Assembly: GCA_028554755.1 (NCBI GenBank)
Contig: JAPTOF010000001.1
Location: forward strand, 32,259,501 to 32,323,500
Length of the DNA: 64,000 nucleotides
Source of the DNA: Cordia subcordata
Lineage: Eukaryota > Streptophyta > Magnoliopsida > Boraginales > Cordiaceae
Direction of reading: 5' to 3'
Shown here: one piece after another, positions 26,801 to 34,241 of the stretch
Position numbering within the stretch: the stretch's first letter is position 1
How the letters are laid out: each line of letters opens with the position of its first letter
The notes under the pieces: generated by a model
What the model was told of the DNA's origin: nothing
The model's input: only the letters and a program-made list of their open reading frames with translations
Database searches by the model: none
Translations under genes and position numbers: made by a program

Positions 26801-29800
26801 CGGTAAACTAAGAGAGGTCTGTAGGGTTTTCCTATGTGAGAGCCCAGTTATCAGATTTTGAAGTAGTTGATGGTTATTGATTTTGAAAATGGGATTCATG
26901 ATTATATGCATGCATCTTAAGGGCTGTTTTCATAGTCTACAATGTGACAAAGTTGTTAGTTTGCTTTGATTAGTTGAAGTTATGATTAGAATTTTTAGTT
27001 ACTAACCATAAAGAAAATGTTCTCTTTCTTGATCTATTCAGAAATTTTTTAATATTGGATTTTTGTTGAGATCCTTTATAGTGTTTTAGCTTATTATGGT
27101 TCTAAAATTATAGTCTTTAGCTTGAAAGGCTCCAAAGTAATTGGTTTTTCTCCTCAACCCATCAAGTCGCCTGATTTTGTTGAACTGTTGGCCTTGGATT
27201 TGCCTTTACAGCGTGCGCCCCAAAAGACCCCCAACAAAAAAAAGAACAACAAAGCTGCTTATGTCATATCTAATGATAGAACATACTTAATAGATGCACA
27301 CGTAGTTTTTGTGGGTATTTATAATGTCAACTTGAAGATGTTAAGGCATTCTTTTTGTTTTTCTTTTTTCTTTTTGCTGTTTGTTTTTATTTTTTTTATT
27401 TTTGTGTGTGTGTGTGTTTTCCCTTGTGTTTTGAATCAAGATGAATTATGAAATGAACCACAGATGGATGTTTAATAACTGTAGAAGCTAGAAATCTACT
27501 ATATTTAGAAACTGCTATAAGACTACCAGCTCTCTCTCCAGTCAGCATTAAGATAATTAATAACTTTTAAGTGTCTGTATAATCCTACTGAAACAGAGTA
27601 GTGTGAGCTTCGGTTTTGACTGTTGGATTTGGATGTTGGAAAGGATAAAATATGCTTTCAAAATTTCAGTTTCTTTTATATTTTATGTTTAATGAATTTA
27701 AGTGTCCTCTATTTGTAGCAGAGGGATTTTGTTGGGGATTTGGTTTCAGATGACAATAGAAAATAGTTAGAATGAGGACATATACCAATTATGAAGAACT
27801 TGAAAATTTATTAAAAATACTTAGAAAAATTAAAATGGATATGATTAACGATTTGATGATATCCATAAGATCATTACCATCGTTATGGTGAGACTTAGTA
27901 GTCAAGTACATCCTCAGAGAGCCTATTCCATCTCGCTCCCCATTCCAACCACAACCATACACATACCCACATACACCAAAAAAACCACATCTTATTTCTT
28001 TCTCTTGGGAGGTTGCATGATGTGCCCAACCCTTCACATTTAGAAGTGTATGCGGTTCGGGTAATCCTTGTTGCAATCCGCATCCAGAACTACTCTTGCT
28101 ATATACGAATTTGGTTCTGCTTCATTCTTTATACCTTTCTGTGATTTGTTTATATCTTTTCTAACTTTATTTGGCCTCCATTTTAATTGCAGTATGTGCT
28201 TGAGGAACTTAATGTGAAGTCTTTAGTTCCTTGCAATGATACTTTGAAGTATGCGTCCTTGCGTGCAGAACCAGATTTCAGGTGAAGTTGTACACGTTAC
28301 TGAGTTTTATATCCGAATTGCTTCCTGTTAAAGGTTTTTTCCTTAAGAAACTGAGAATGGATTGTCTTTCATCAGTGTATTAGGGAAAAGGTTGGGGAAG
28401 TCAATGGGAGTTGTTGCCAAGTCAGTCAAGGCTATGTCAACAGAAGACATAGTAGCCTTTGAAAAAGCCGGTGAAATTACCTTTGCAGGACATACACTAA
28501 AGCTTAATGAAATAAAGGTGAGCAGGTGCTCATTTTAAACCTCTGTTTGTTATGGTTTATGGTAAATGTATTCTTTCTTTTTTTTTTCTGGGTCAAAGTT
28601 ATCGTAAATGGTTGGATTATTTAATTTACCAATAGGGTTATGTGATTGGTTGACTAAGTATACTGTAATCTGATAATTTTATTGATATTAAAGTGAGATT
28701 TTGGTATGTGGATACTTTAGTGGATGGTCTTTAATGTATTAAGTTGAGTAAATTCATGCAGTAAATGGATCTAAGAGTTCATGTCAAAATAGGTATACCT
28801 ATTAAAGTTTGGACAGTTAAGTGTTGTGACCCTTTACATTTTGCATGCAGTCTAGATTTGACTTGGCAATTACCTGGTGCTTATGCAAAGAGAGGGTGAA
28901 CTTTTACCCTGTTTTCTTGTTTTAGTTTTACTAGTTCCAAATTTATAATATTTGGACTTTTCCCCTTGTATACTGCTTACCTCCATCTATCAGTTTGACA
29001 ATCTCCAATGAAGTTGTAATGTTTGTTCTGGACTCTTATACTTTCTTCCTTCAATGAATGTAGATAATCCGGGGTTTTAGGCGTCCTGACAATGTGGCTG
29101 AAGAAGACATGGATGCTGCAGGAGATGGTAGGACCATTATCAGTTTCCACCAGCTTGTTCTTTATGGTCGGTGTTAACATCACTAGTTTAATTTGACGTT
29201 CAATTTAAATTGCAGGTGATGTTCTAGTGATATTGGATCTGTGCCCAGATAACTCATTGGTCGAGGCTGGAGTTGCACGTGAGGTATTGCCAATTTATTT
29301 CATTCCTTTTCCATGAAGAGGGCCCTCATATGTATAATTGGATTAATTCTAGAGTCAATTTCCCATTTGATGCCTCTCAGCAGTTTCTTGATCTGTAGTT
29401 GTTTAACTTTCAATGCTGGTAGGTTGTAAATAGGATCCAGAAGTTAAGGAAGAAAGCTGGGCTTGAACCCACAGACATGGTTGAAGTGTTCTTCAAATCT
29501 TCAGATAAAGATGAATCCCGTGCACAGAAAATTTTGGAATCACAGGTAACTATTTATTATTTGGTTCTATATCTTGGCAGAGTTAATCTATTATTACTAC
29601 CTTGTTCTCATGCTAAATGCTGTATATTTTGTTTTACTTTTGCAGCAAGCATATATCAAAGATGCACTTGGGTCTCCTTTGCTTCCCTCTGTCTTAGTTC
29701 CTCCATATGCTGTAAGATATCTTGACTATTCACTTCCAATATCAGTTAAAAGAAACTTCAGTTTTTGGTTATTCTCATGTTCCTTTCTGTTATACCTGTG

Positions 29801-30517
29801 GCATTTTTTCTTCAGCAGCCTCTTGCTTTGATTGATGTGAACAAGTGATAAATTTTATGGCTGAATGTGAATAATTGGAGTCATTTCTTTTCTTGTCAGT
29901 TCTTATATCTTTTGTTCATGTAGGAATCTTCAAATAGTGTGTGTACAAATTCTCTGATTTTTGTGTCAGTTCTTAGTCAGTCTCTGTATAAATTGTAGGT
30001 GATTATTGCACAGGAGAGTTACAACATCTCAAATCTGTCATTTGCCATTACTTTGGCAAGGCCAGCTCTAGTGTTCAACTCGGATGTCATTACTGAGTTG
30101 TATGCAGGTGGAATTTAAGATCTCTTTTCACGAATAAGTTCTGTTTTGCCAAGGGAATCATCTTGAACTGGTGTTCTCTAGTTCACTTATGAATGCTCTT
30201 TTTGTAGGAAACAAAAAATTTGCTCAGAACTTGCAGACTTATTTACTAATGAGAGATCACCACAACTTGAAATCAGAATTTCAACTCGGAAAAGGAAAGG
30301 TTAGTGTTTGCCTTTTGAACATACATGCTTCTCGATTGCCTTTGGTCACATGTTTTGGTTCACATCTATGGCTCATATGCGTGCTCTTTTTCCTTTTGTT
30401 TTTCTGTTTCAGATTAAGGTTGATTGTCTTGAAGATCAACCTCCAGTGGATTTATTATCGTGGAAACATGTTTTCCTAACGGTTGGAGATTATTTCCTAA
30501 GCACGAAAACCCAGTAA
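326..30517 (+). CDS. Isoleucyl-tRNA synthetase, cytosolic type (5'-truncated by window edge; 23 exons)
   Basis: Class I synthetase that charges tRNA-Ile with isoleucine for cytosolic translation and edits mischarged valine. I read the exons as 326-491, 3310-3423, 4299-4396, 5901-5979, 8013-8171, 9312-9401, 17618-17751, 24558-24717, 25025-25108, 25272-25484, 25724-25849, 26287-26424, 26546-26649, 26753-26816, 28193-28281, 28376-28517, 29064-29127, 29216-29283, 29423-29545, 29646-29711, 29999-30107, 30208-30299 and 30413-30517. All junctions have GT donors and AG acceptors, phases agree, and no stop occurs before TAA at 30515-30517. Motifs in order are [16 protein letters not shown] (editing), [32 protein letters not shown] (KMSKS loop) and an anticodon-binding stretch around [13 protein letters not shown]. 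About 861 residues are visible. The eukaryotic family is roughly 1,200 residues, so the N-terminal third with HIGH lies upstream. Two introns carry large insertions, yet the reading frame is undamaged. Exon ends are my own reading, so single borders may shift by a few bases. Confidence 0.95.
492..3309 (+). other. IleRS intron, 2.8 kb
   Basis: A long intron between the INK and [12 protein letters not shown] exons. It contains one Tourist-like MITE (1366-1593). The ORF at 1863-2189 has no recognisable family and no splice context. Otherwise it is AT-rich sequence without visible genes. Confidence 0.75.
1366..1593. mobile_element. Tourist/PIF-Harbinger-like MITE in IleRS intron
   Basis: The left end GGGCCTGTTTGGATTGGC and right end GCCAATCCTAACGAGCCC are imperfect inverted repeats of about 24 bp. 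Both sides are flanked by TAA (1363-1365 and 1594-1596), the target duplication expected for PIF/Harbinger MITEs. The interior is rich in AAAAAGCTTTT-type short palindromes and has no coding capacity. A related copy lies at 34694. Confidence 0.75.
3620..4150 (+). mobile_element. Possible non-autonomous Helitron remnant in IleRS intron
   Basis: Starts A|TC with TCTATATATCTATC followed by TATATTAAAG, a common Helitron 5' style. Near the right end is a short GC-rich hairpin, CCCTGTGT-ATC-ACACGGG (about 4131-4147), as expected before a Helitron terminus. I see no clean CTRR end and no RepHel coding. The assignment rests on end structure only. Confidence 0.4.
6865..7510. repeat. GC-rich inverted GGGCTGGGC-type repeat block in intron 5980-8012
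   Basis: Inside an AT-rich intron, 6870-7110 is rich in GGGCCTG/GGCCCAG words. A second block at 7425-7490 carries GGGCTGGGCTGGGC followed by GGCCCAGCCTAGCCCAGCCC. The two blocks are partly inverted relative to each other, resembling the GC-rich subterminal parts of non-autonomous hAT elements. I could not define exact ends or a target duplication. Confidence 0.4.
9960..10315. mobile_element. MITE-like element in the IleRS 8.2-kb intron
   Basis: The left end GGCGCTGTTTGATCC and right end GCAAAAACAGAGCC form an imperfect inverted repeat, bounded by TTA on the left and TTG on the right. Internal words such as CAAAAGCTC and TTCACAGCTAGGC recur in the element at 33097-33498, suggesting one family. 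No coding sequence. Confidence 0.5.
10316..12278 (+). other. IleRS intron sequence before the Copia insertion
   Basis: AT-rich intron with no gene I can recognise. The ORFs here have no family motifs. The main structure is a compound microsatellite at 11803-11925. Confidence 0.65.
11803..11925. repeat. Compound microsatellite (CT)n(TA)n(TG)n(TA)n
   Basis: A run of CT repeats passes into TATATA, then TGTGTG, then TATATA/CATATA. Apparent ORFs on both strands (YIYIYI and EREREREE stretches) are products of the repeat and not genes. Confidence 0.9.
12284..12498 (+). repeat. 5' LTR of intronic Copia element
   Basis: TGATAAGTATAGC...CAATTCTTCA, 215 bp. A TATAAATA box lies at 12429-12436, so the RNA start should fall about 30 bases later. 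It matches the 3' LTR except at five positions that I noted. Confidence 0.93.
12429..12436 (+). promoter_or_regulatory. TATA box of the Copia LTR promoter
   Basis: TATAAATA within CACTATAAATAGG, about 60 bases before the LTR end. The same box is present in the 3' LTR and could in principle drive readout into the host intron. Confidence 0.6.
12499..12514 (+). other. Primer binding site (initiator Met-tRNA-like) of Copia element
   Basis: TGGTATCCAGAGCAGG directly follows the LTR. It matches the usual TGGTATCAGAGC plant Copia primer site with one extra C. Confidence 0.75.
12681..13790 (+). pseudogene. Copia gag and start of protease, broken
   Basis: I prefer the ATG at 12681 ([10 protein letters not shown]) over the in-frame ATG at 12561, because the sequence between fits an untranslated leader. 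The UBN2-type gag core is visible ([58 protein letters not shown]), followed by a Gly/Arg-rich tail. TAG at 13585 interrupts the nucleocapsid part. The zinc knuckle [15 protein letters not shown] has Tyr where the last Cys should be. Two more stops flank [12 protein letters not shown], the protease active-site motif. The frame moves near 13790. Confidence 0.88.
13790..16966 (+). pseudogene. Copia pol (protease end, integrase, RT, RNase H), broken
   Basis: The GAG-pre-integrase motif [12 protein letters not shown] is at about 14160. The integrase core has [25 protein letters not shown] and [13 protein letters not shown]. The RT begins at about 15470 ([17 protein letters not shown]) and carries YVDDIIVTG. 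RNase H shows [15 protein letters not shown] and [15 protein letters not shown], and the protein ends at TGA 16964-16966. Frame shifts lie near 14221 and 16460. Nonsense codons include 15753-15755, one in CGLK*APRAW near 15888, and one in SKK*HTVARSS; all three replace a Gln usual in this family. Confidence 0.9.
16963..16973 (+). other. Polypurine tract of Copia element
   Basis: TTGAGGGGGGA lies directly before the TG of the 3' LTR, the position of the plus-strand primer. Confidence 0.75.
16974..17188 (+). repeat. 3' LTR of intronic Copia element
   Basis: 215 bp, TGATAAGTATAGC...CAATTCTTCA, followed by the AAGAG target duplication. The five differences from the 5' LTR include TACTGCAG for TATTGCTG and AATAAAATC for AATATAATC; the latter gives an AATAAA poly(A)-type signal. 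Confidence 0.93.
17618..17751 (+). CDS. IleRS exon isolated between two large insertions
   Basis: The 134-base exon encodes [20 protein letters not shown] and ends GLDQTRGW, with the last Trp codon split TG/G across the next intron. Upstream lies an 8.2-kb intron with a Copia element; downstream lies a 6.8-kb intron with a viral relic. Acceptor GTGCAG and donor GTCAGT are intact. The exon joins directly to the VED end of the exon at 9312-9401, as in plant homologues. Confidence 0.93.
18308..18321 (+). other. Viral minus-strand primer binding site (Met-tRNA type), one mismatch
   Basis: TTGGTATAAGAGCC differs at one base from TGGTATCAGAGCC, the tRNA-Met complement that marks the conventional origin of caulimovirid genomes. 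It sits about 100 bases before the first viral ORF, as expected for a genome starting here. Confidence 0.65.
18421..18876 (+). pseudogene. Unrecognised first ORF of the viral relic (151 aa), open frame
   Basis: I do not recognise this protein. It starts [16 protein letters not shown], is acidic and Asn-rich, and has hydrophobic aromatic stretches in its first half and a low-complexity Asn region near residue 105. Its frame is intact. It overlaps the next ORF by 11 bases (18866-18876), the linkage used by all downstream ORFs here, which argues that it is viral and not host. Codon use is almost wholly A/T-ending, as in its neighbours. Confidence 0.6.
18866..19144 (+). pseudogene. Viral ORF, coiled-coil protein (badnavirus ORF1 position), frame broken
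   Basis: Begins [16 protein letters not shown] and is very rich in Lys, Glu, Leu and Asn with heptad-like spacing. The frame changes in an A-run near 19015. The later part, with [11 protein letters not shown], stays open to a TAA that overlaps the ATG of the next ORF in the sequence TAATG (19141-19145). Position and overlap match the first of the two small badnavirus ORFs, but similarity is structural only. Confidence 0.55.
19143..19502 (+). pseudogene. Viral virion-associated-like protein (badnavirus ORF2-like), nonsense mutation
   Basis: About 119 codons starting [23 protein letters not shown] at 19260-19262 interrupts the frame just before [17 protein letters not shown], followed by a long coiled coil ([16 protein letters not shown]). 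The layout (short N-terminal module, a Q-N-hydrophobic segment, coiled coil, basic tail) is that of badnavirus ORF2 / virion-associated proteins. Its last 17 bases overlap the movement-protein ORF. Assignment is from layout and residue pattern. Confidence 0.6.
19486..20468 (+). pseudogene. Viral movement protein (30K superfamily)-like, frame broken near its end
   Basis: The open frame from ATG 19486 gives 298 residues to TAA at 20380-20382. A small indel there moves the continuing frame, which stays open to TAG at 20466-20468. The central domain has [17 protein letters not shown], then [10 protein letters not shown] at about residues 150-160, whose Asp is typical of 30K-family movement proteins. 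These proteins modify plasmodesmata for cell-to-cell spread. Unlike badnaviruses, where this domain starts a large polyprotein, here it is a separate ORF that ends 8 bases into the coat-protein ORF. Confidence 0.7.
20461..22075 (+). pseudogene. Viral coat protein-like ORF, with nonsense codons and truncated
   Basis: ATG at 20461 opens 406 codons. The first 220 residues are acidic and Asn/Glu-rich. A capsid-type core follows, with [15 protein letters not shown] and [20 protein letters not shown], words conserved in badnavirus-like coat domains. TAA at 21679-21681 interrupts a continuing frame that reads [20 protein letters not shown] and [20 protein letters not shown] second stop lies at 22045-22047 in a basic tail. 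The zinc knuckle that normally follows is missing; the sequence ends at the inversion junction near 22075. Confidence 0.75.
22076..22288 (-). other. Probable viral intergenic region (- strand piece) at the inversion junction
   Basis: Lies downstream of the transactivator-like ORF when read on the - strand. Caulimovirid genomes carry their promoter region at this place. One TGACG word (as CGTCA, 22165-22169) is visible, the core of as-1-type elements, but it is single and could be chance. I cannot place a confident TATA box or poly(A) signal. Confidence 0.35.
22289..23140 (-). pseudogene. Viroplasmin / translational transactivator-like viral ORF
   Basis: The - strand frame is open from 23140 to the stop at 22289. 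An ATG exists at 23026, but the conserved part begins before it: [19 protein letters not shown] followed by [18 protein letters not shown] is the caulimovirus viroplasmin/RNase H1 N-terminal fold (YxVxxGxxPGxYxxW pattern). A Cys-rich segment follows (CNTN...CSSC), then a coiled coil, then a highly charged Ser/Pro/Lys tail. In caulimoviruses this protein forms inclusion bodies and allows reinitiation on polycistronic RNA. It lacks its own ATG before the domain, so the ORF at 23149-23382 may be its N-terminal part separated by a frame shift. Badnaviruses have no such ORF. Confidence 0.7.
23149..23382 (-). pseudogene. Short viral ORF (77 aa), possibly N-terminal part of the transactivator
   Basis: Begins [15 protein letters not shown] and ends QSYLKKNNG. 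The stop lies 8 bases before the open frame of the viroplasmin-like ORF, in a different frame. I find no family on its own. Position suggests either a small independent ORF or a frame-shifted N-terminus. Confidence 0.45.
23435..23686 (-). pseudogene. Possible tail of an upstream viral ORF (polyprotein C-terminus?)
   Basis: An AT-rich open frame with [17 protein letters not shown] and an Asn/Lys-rich end, stopping 52 bases before the next viral ORF on the - strand. It becomes YIYIYI upstream where it runs into a TA microsatellite, so only this part is likely viral. Codon bias equals the other viral ORFs. No RT or RNase H motif is present, so identity is a guess from position. Confidence 0.35.
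23687..23705. repeat. (TA)n microsatellite at the right edge of the viral relic
   Basis: A run of TATATATA borders the viral AT-rich block. Integration near TA-rich simple repeats has been noted for some endogenous caulimovirids. Confidence 0.7.
23753..24557 (+). other. IleRS intron sequence after the viral relic
   Basis: Ordinary intron-like sequence, less AT-rich than the viral block, ending TTTTGCAG before the KMSKS exon. No gene or element recognised. Confidence 0.6.
24558..24717 (+). CDS. IleRS exon carrying the KMSKS signature
   Basis: Begins after TTTGCAG with the last base of the split Trp codon and reads [17 protein letters not shown], then [24 protein letters not shown] is the class I loop that stabilises the adenylation transition state. 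It ends DYGA at GTAAGT, and the following exon (25025-25108) continues [20 protein letters not shown]. Confidence 0.95.
30413..30517 (+). CDS. IleRS terminal exon with stop codon
   Basis: Encodes the end of the eukaryote-specific C-terminal extension ([15 protein letters not shown]) and stops with TAA at 30515-30517. The preceding exon ends QLGKGK. The next 300 bases have no ORF or family motif and should contain the 3' UTR. I cannot place a convincing poly(A) signal. Confidence 0.9.
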   Translation: MKVDCLEDQPPVDLLSWKHVFLTVGDYFLSTKTQ

Positions 30518-30864
30518 TTACTTGGGCGAGCAAAAGGAGAACAATGGAAGAAATCACTAGCTTGGGAAGCATTTTTCGGAATTATATTCTTTAGTTGTAT
30601 CTTTTTCATACATCGGAAGGCTGAGATGCAATATAACCAATTGCATATATACAAGCATTAGAAAAGAAAATTGAATTAGAAGATTTAAGATTGCTTTCTT
30701 GAGAGAAAATATAGTGGATTCAGAGACATGTCGAGCTGTTGAACTGACCAGCAAGATGTATTCCTGGTCAGAGTGTATCTACAAACTCAACTTTCCATAC
30801 ATGATGTATTTCAGTTTTTGTGGCTTACCCAAGTGATAGATTTTGCAATAGACACTTCCTATTT

Positions 30865-30940
30865 ACTTCATAATTTCTTGAAGAATTCCCGATGAGTCTC
30901 GCGAATTCTCCTTAAATAATTCTTCAAGAAATTATGAAGT
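30865..30940. repeat. Perfect 23-bp inverted repeat with 30-base loop
   Basis: The arm ACTTCATAATTTCTTGAAGA (continuing ATT) at 30865-30887 is matched exactly in reverse complement at 30918-30940. It lies about 350 bases after the IleRS stop. It may be a hairpin in the 3' UTR or a tiny inverted-repeat element. No flanking duplication is evident. Confidence 0.85.
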
Positions 30941-32456
30941 CCATCTCTTAATGCCCACTAAGTCTAACCTTTTGGATTTGGGATTTTGGACGTCTAACCT
31001 TTTGGATTTAGGATTATGGACTTTTGAAAATTACAGTCAAATTTATATTAGATCAAAATTTATAAAAAAAAATAGCATGAACTAATTTGATTTGCATATT
31101 CAGGGTTAGCTAGACATGCATGATTCATAATAAGTAATTAAATATTATAATATTTAATTTTCAATGAAACGTATAAAAATATTAGTTGGAATTAATTCTA
31201 CGTATCTAGCACTATGATGAAGCAATCCTTGCTATTTCGACCAGCAATCGAAGCAAGTCGTTCATCTGTGTCGACCCATTAACCATATTAATAGCGAAAA
31301 CATTAGAGTGTTTTTGAATAATAAGCTCGAATCATCTAGCCTTGTTAGGCACTGTTTAGAGTTAATACGGTAAACGTGTTGCTTTCGAAAACTATATACT
31401 AAAATGACCATTTATTGTGAATAATGATGAATAGTTGCAAGTGAGAGAAAATTTGACATGTACAAAATGTTGTATGTAATTAAGCAAGGTTATGTACACA
31501 AGATCAACAGAACTCGCCGTTCATATATGGACTATTGGAATCGATAAAGAAAAGAGTCGATTTACGACAGCAACTGGAAACATGCCATATTCTTGTCAAG
31601 TCACAGCTTTGTGTTTTGAAACTTCACATCACTTCCAAGTATGTGGAAGTGAGTGCTACAAAACGTGCCAAAAAAAACGAAAAACAAAGAACCCACTAAA
31701 AATATGTGGATTTCATCAAACATAAGAACGTAATGACGATAACATGTATTACCATCACCATTATCTGACAATGACATGACAGGTTGTTGGGAATTCAAAG
31801 GAACTTTCTCGGAAAATAGACAAAGATAATTTTTGCTTGTGTCAACTACGACACTCACTCGGCAAAAAAAAAAAAAAAAGAAACTACGACACTCACGGCA
31901 CCATATATTTTGTTTAACAACAAAATTTTTCATTAGCATTTCTTAATTATTTGTTTAATAAATGTGTGTTCGATTTTAACATTTAATGTTTCAAATAACG
32001 TTTGTTAAATATTGAAATAGTTCAAGATTAAGGTTCGTCTGAGAAACAGATGACAAAGATGAGCAGAAATACAGGCCACCGTGCAGTGGCAAAGGAACTC
32101 GTTAATGGAGATGCTGCTCATGGATCACTATCCAGATTATACAAGGGGTAAGACACCATTTATAAACCAAGTATATGTTGAAGAATTCAATTGTTCTATT
32201 TGTACAAATTAATGCTTCTGAAACCATTATATTAGATTTTAAACTAATTCATCTAAAACCAATTAATTTCATAACAAAACCTTGAGTGATAGTGATTAAT
32301 TTTAACATGGTATCATAGTTGAGTATGACCTAGTGTAATCCACCTAAATTTTGGCCAATCCTTGTTTCATGCGTTAAGTTTACATACGTACCTCTTTTTA
32401 ACTTTTGTTGCTTCTTATACCACATTACTATAGACACTTTCAACAATCATAAGAAA

Positions 32457-32488
<32 letters not shown>

Positions 32489-33096
32489 CGCACAAAAGGA
32501 AGCTTCCGGAAATCCGTTTCTCTCAACATAGATAAGGCAAAACTTTCAAGATCAACATATAAGATCTTATACTATTTTACCTAACATAAGACACCAATTG
32601 ATTTTAGCATTCTAACAGTTGTGAAAATGATAATAAGTTTGTAAAAAACAGTTCTTCTTATCCATTTCGCAATCTGTTAATATCAGAATTAACCGATGGA
32701 AGAAAAAGTAGCCAAAACAACAGCAAGCAAGAACAAGAACACCAGCAAAGTTTGAGCACAAAACCTCCAAAAACACCATGCAATAGCAAATCTTGTATGT
32801 GATGCTGTTGCATGCTGCATTTCCATTTCAGATGTGTTTCAGATTAAGCAAAGACTGATTCAGCCCCTGTAGGCAAGTCTTGCTTGACAGGAAATTGAAG
32901 TCTAAAGCCAATTACTGAACTAAAACCTACAAGTGCTATGACCAGGTTCCTTCCCCATGAGCCCCAACACTTCTTCACATAAAATTTTCCACAGATCTAC
33001 TCAAACAATCAGCCTCTTTCTTTACTCTGCCATTTTCAACTGCTAGCACTCAAAGATCGGAACAGCCAAATCAAACTAGATTGCTAACGATATTTA
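30941..33096. other. Intergenic stretch without recognised genes
   Basis: Contains a two-copy tandem repeat of about 30 bp (30962-31021, GTCTAACCTTTTGGATTT units) and an ATCA tetranucleotide microsatellite at about 32459-32487. ORFs here (31492-31725 and 31601-31939) have no family features and overlap on opposite strands. I see no gene. Confidence 0.6.
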
Positions 33097-33498
33097 GGCT
33101 CTATTTGGCCTAGCTGTATAATTTCAGCTGTTGAGCTGTAGAGTTTTTAGCAGTAGAGCCTTGGGTAGAAGTACTGTTGAATAAAAACAATTGATTATTT
33201 GGCCCAATATTTTAAAAGTTATGCTTTTAGTTGTTTTGAGAGTAATATTAAACTTTAAAAAATATAAAATAATATTTTTGAAAAAAAATGAAGAAAAACA
33301 ATTTTTAACATAACATAAAAACAACTTTTCAAAAGCTTTTTCTGAAAAGCTCCAATTTGGAACTTTTAGTTTTTTAGCTTTTTTCATCTTCAACTTTTAT
33401 TTAAAAGCTCTTTTAAAAATGGGCCAAACAGGTCAATTTTAACTTTTAAACTCGCAAAAAGCACTTTTGATTCTCCAAAAGCTGGGCCAAACAGACTC
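33097..33498. mobile_element. MITE-like element with TTA duplication
   Basis: The left end GGCTCTATTTGGCCTAGCTG and right end AAAGCTGGGCCAAACAGACTC form an imperfect inverted repeat. TTA flanks both sides (33094-33096 and 33499-33501). The interior is AT-rich and has no transposase. Related in sequence words to the element at 9960-10315. Confidence 0.65.
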
Positions 33499-34241
33499 TT
33501 AGGCTTACGAACACCAAAATCATGAACAAATGTTCTAATGACTCGAGGGCATTGAAGGCCCTGCAAAACCCTTCTATGTTTTCCAGTTTTCACTTCCTTC
33601 AGCATACGCAACAAATGCATATCCTGTAATGCAGATAAATAGTATACAGAAAGAGTGCTATTATCTTTTCCCTCTTTAGGAAATAACAATAACATCTAGG
33701 ATACCCAATCACCAAATGAAGTCTCCCTTAGTATTGATTGCCTCAGCCAGTCAGAGGTCTTCACATTGCATAATCACTGAGGATCCAAGAAAGGCTCAAA
33801 ATATTGGATATGCAAGCAAACAAAAACAGAGTAAGGTAAATTCGCAAATTGAATACCAACAGAACAGCATTTAGGAAGATGATCTTATTGATGCTATGAT
33901 ATCTTGTCCTTCTATATTATTACGATAATTACAGAGTATGTCGTAGCCTCAGGTGTAACAGTCAGAATCATTCTCGTATTGGTTAATCTTGAACCTGACA
34001 CTTTCATCATCTTCATACCATTATCTTACTTCTAAAAGAGCTCCTGACCCATCACTGATAGACTCTTGTAGATAGATCTCCAGGTAAAGAAAGAAAGGGA
34101 CCTAGCCCCTGCGCAATGATCCTCTCTGATGATAACTAGATCATGCCCTCCCCATAAAGGTCCATAACATCAGATTTGCATGTCAAAGACAACGAGTATT
34201 CACTTTCATTCGTCGTTAAGTTAAGTTATCATTGATCTCTT

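Noticed and set aside
326..30517. IleRS gene regarded as a pseudogene because of the large insertions
   Set aside because: All 23 exons join in phase with GT/AG borders and no stop; insertions are confined to introns.
31492..31939. Overlapping ORFs on opposite strands downstream of IleRS
   Set aside because: Mutually antisense, low similarity to any family, and include A-runs.
33124..33695. Two - strand ORFs
   Set aside because: They fall mostly inside or across the end of a MITE-like element with inverted repeats and have repeat-derived composition.
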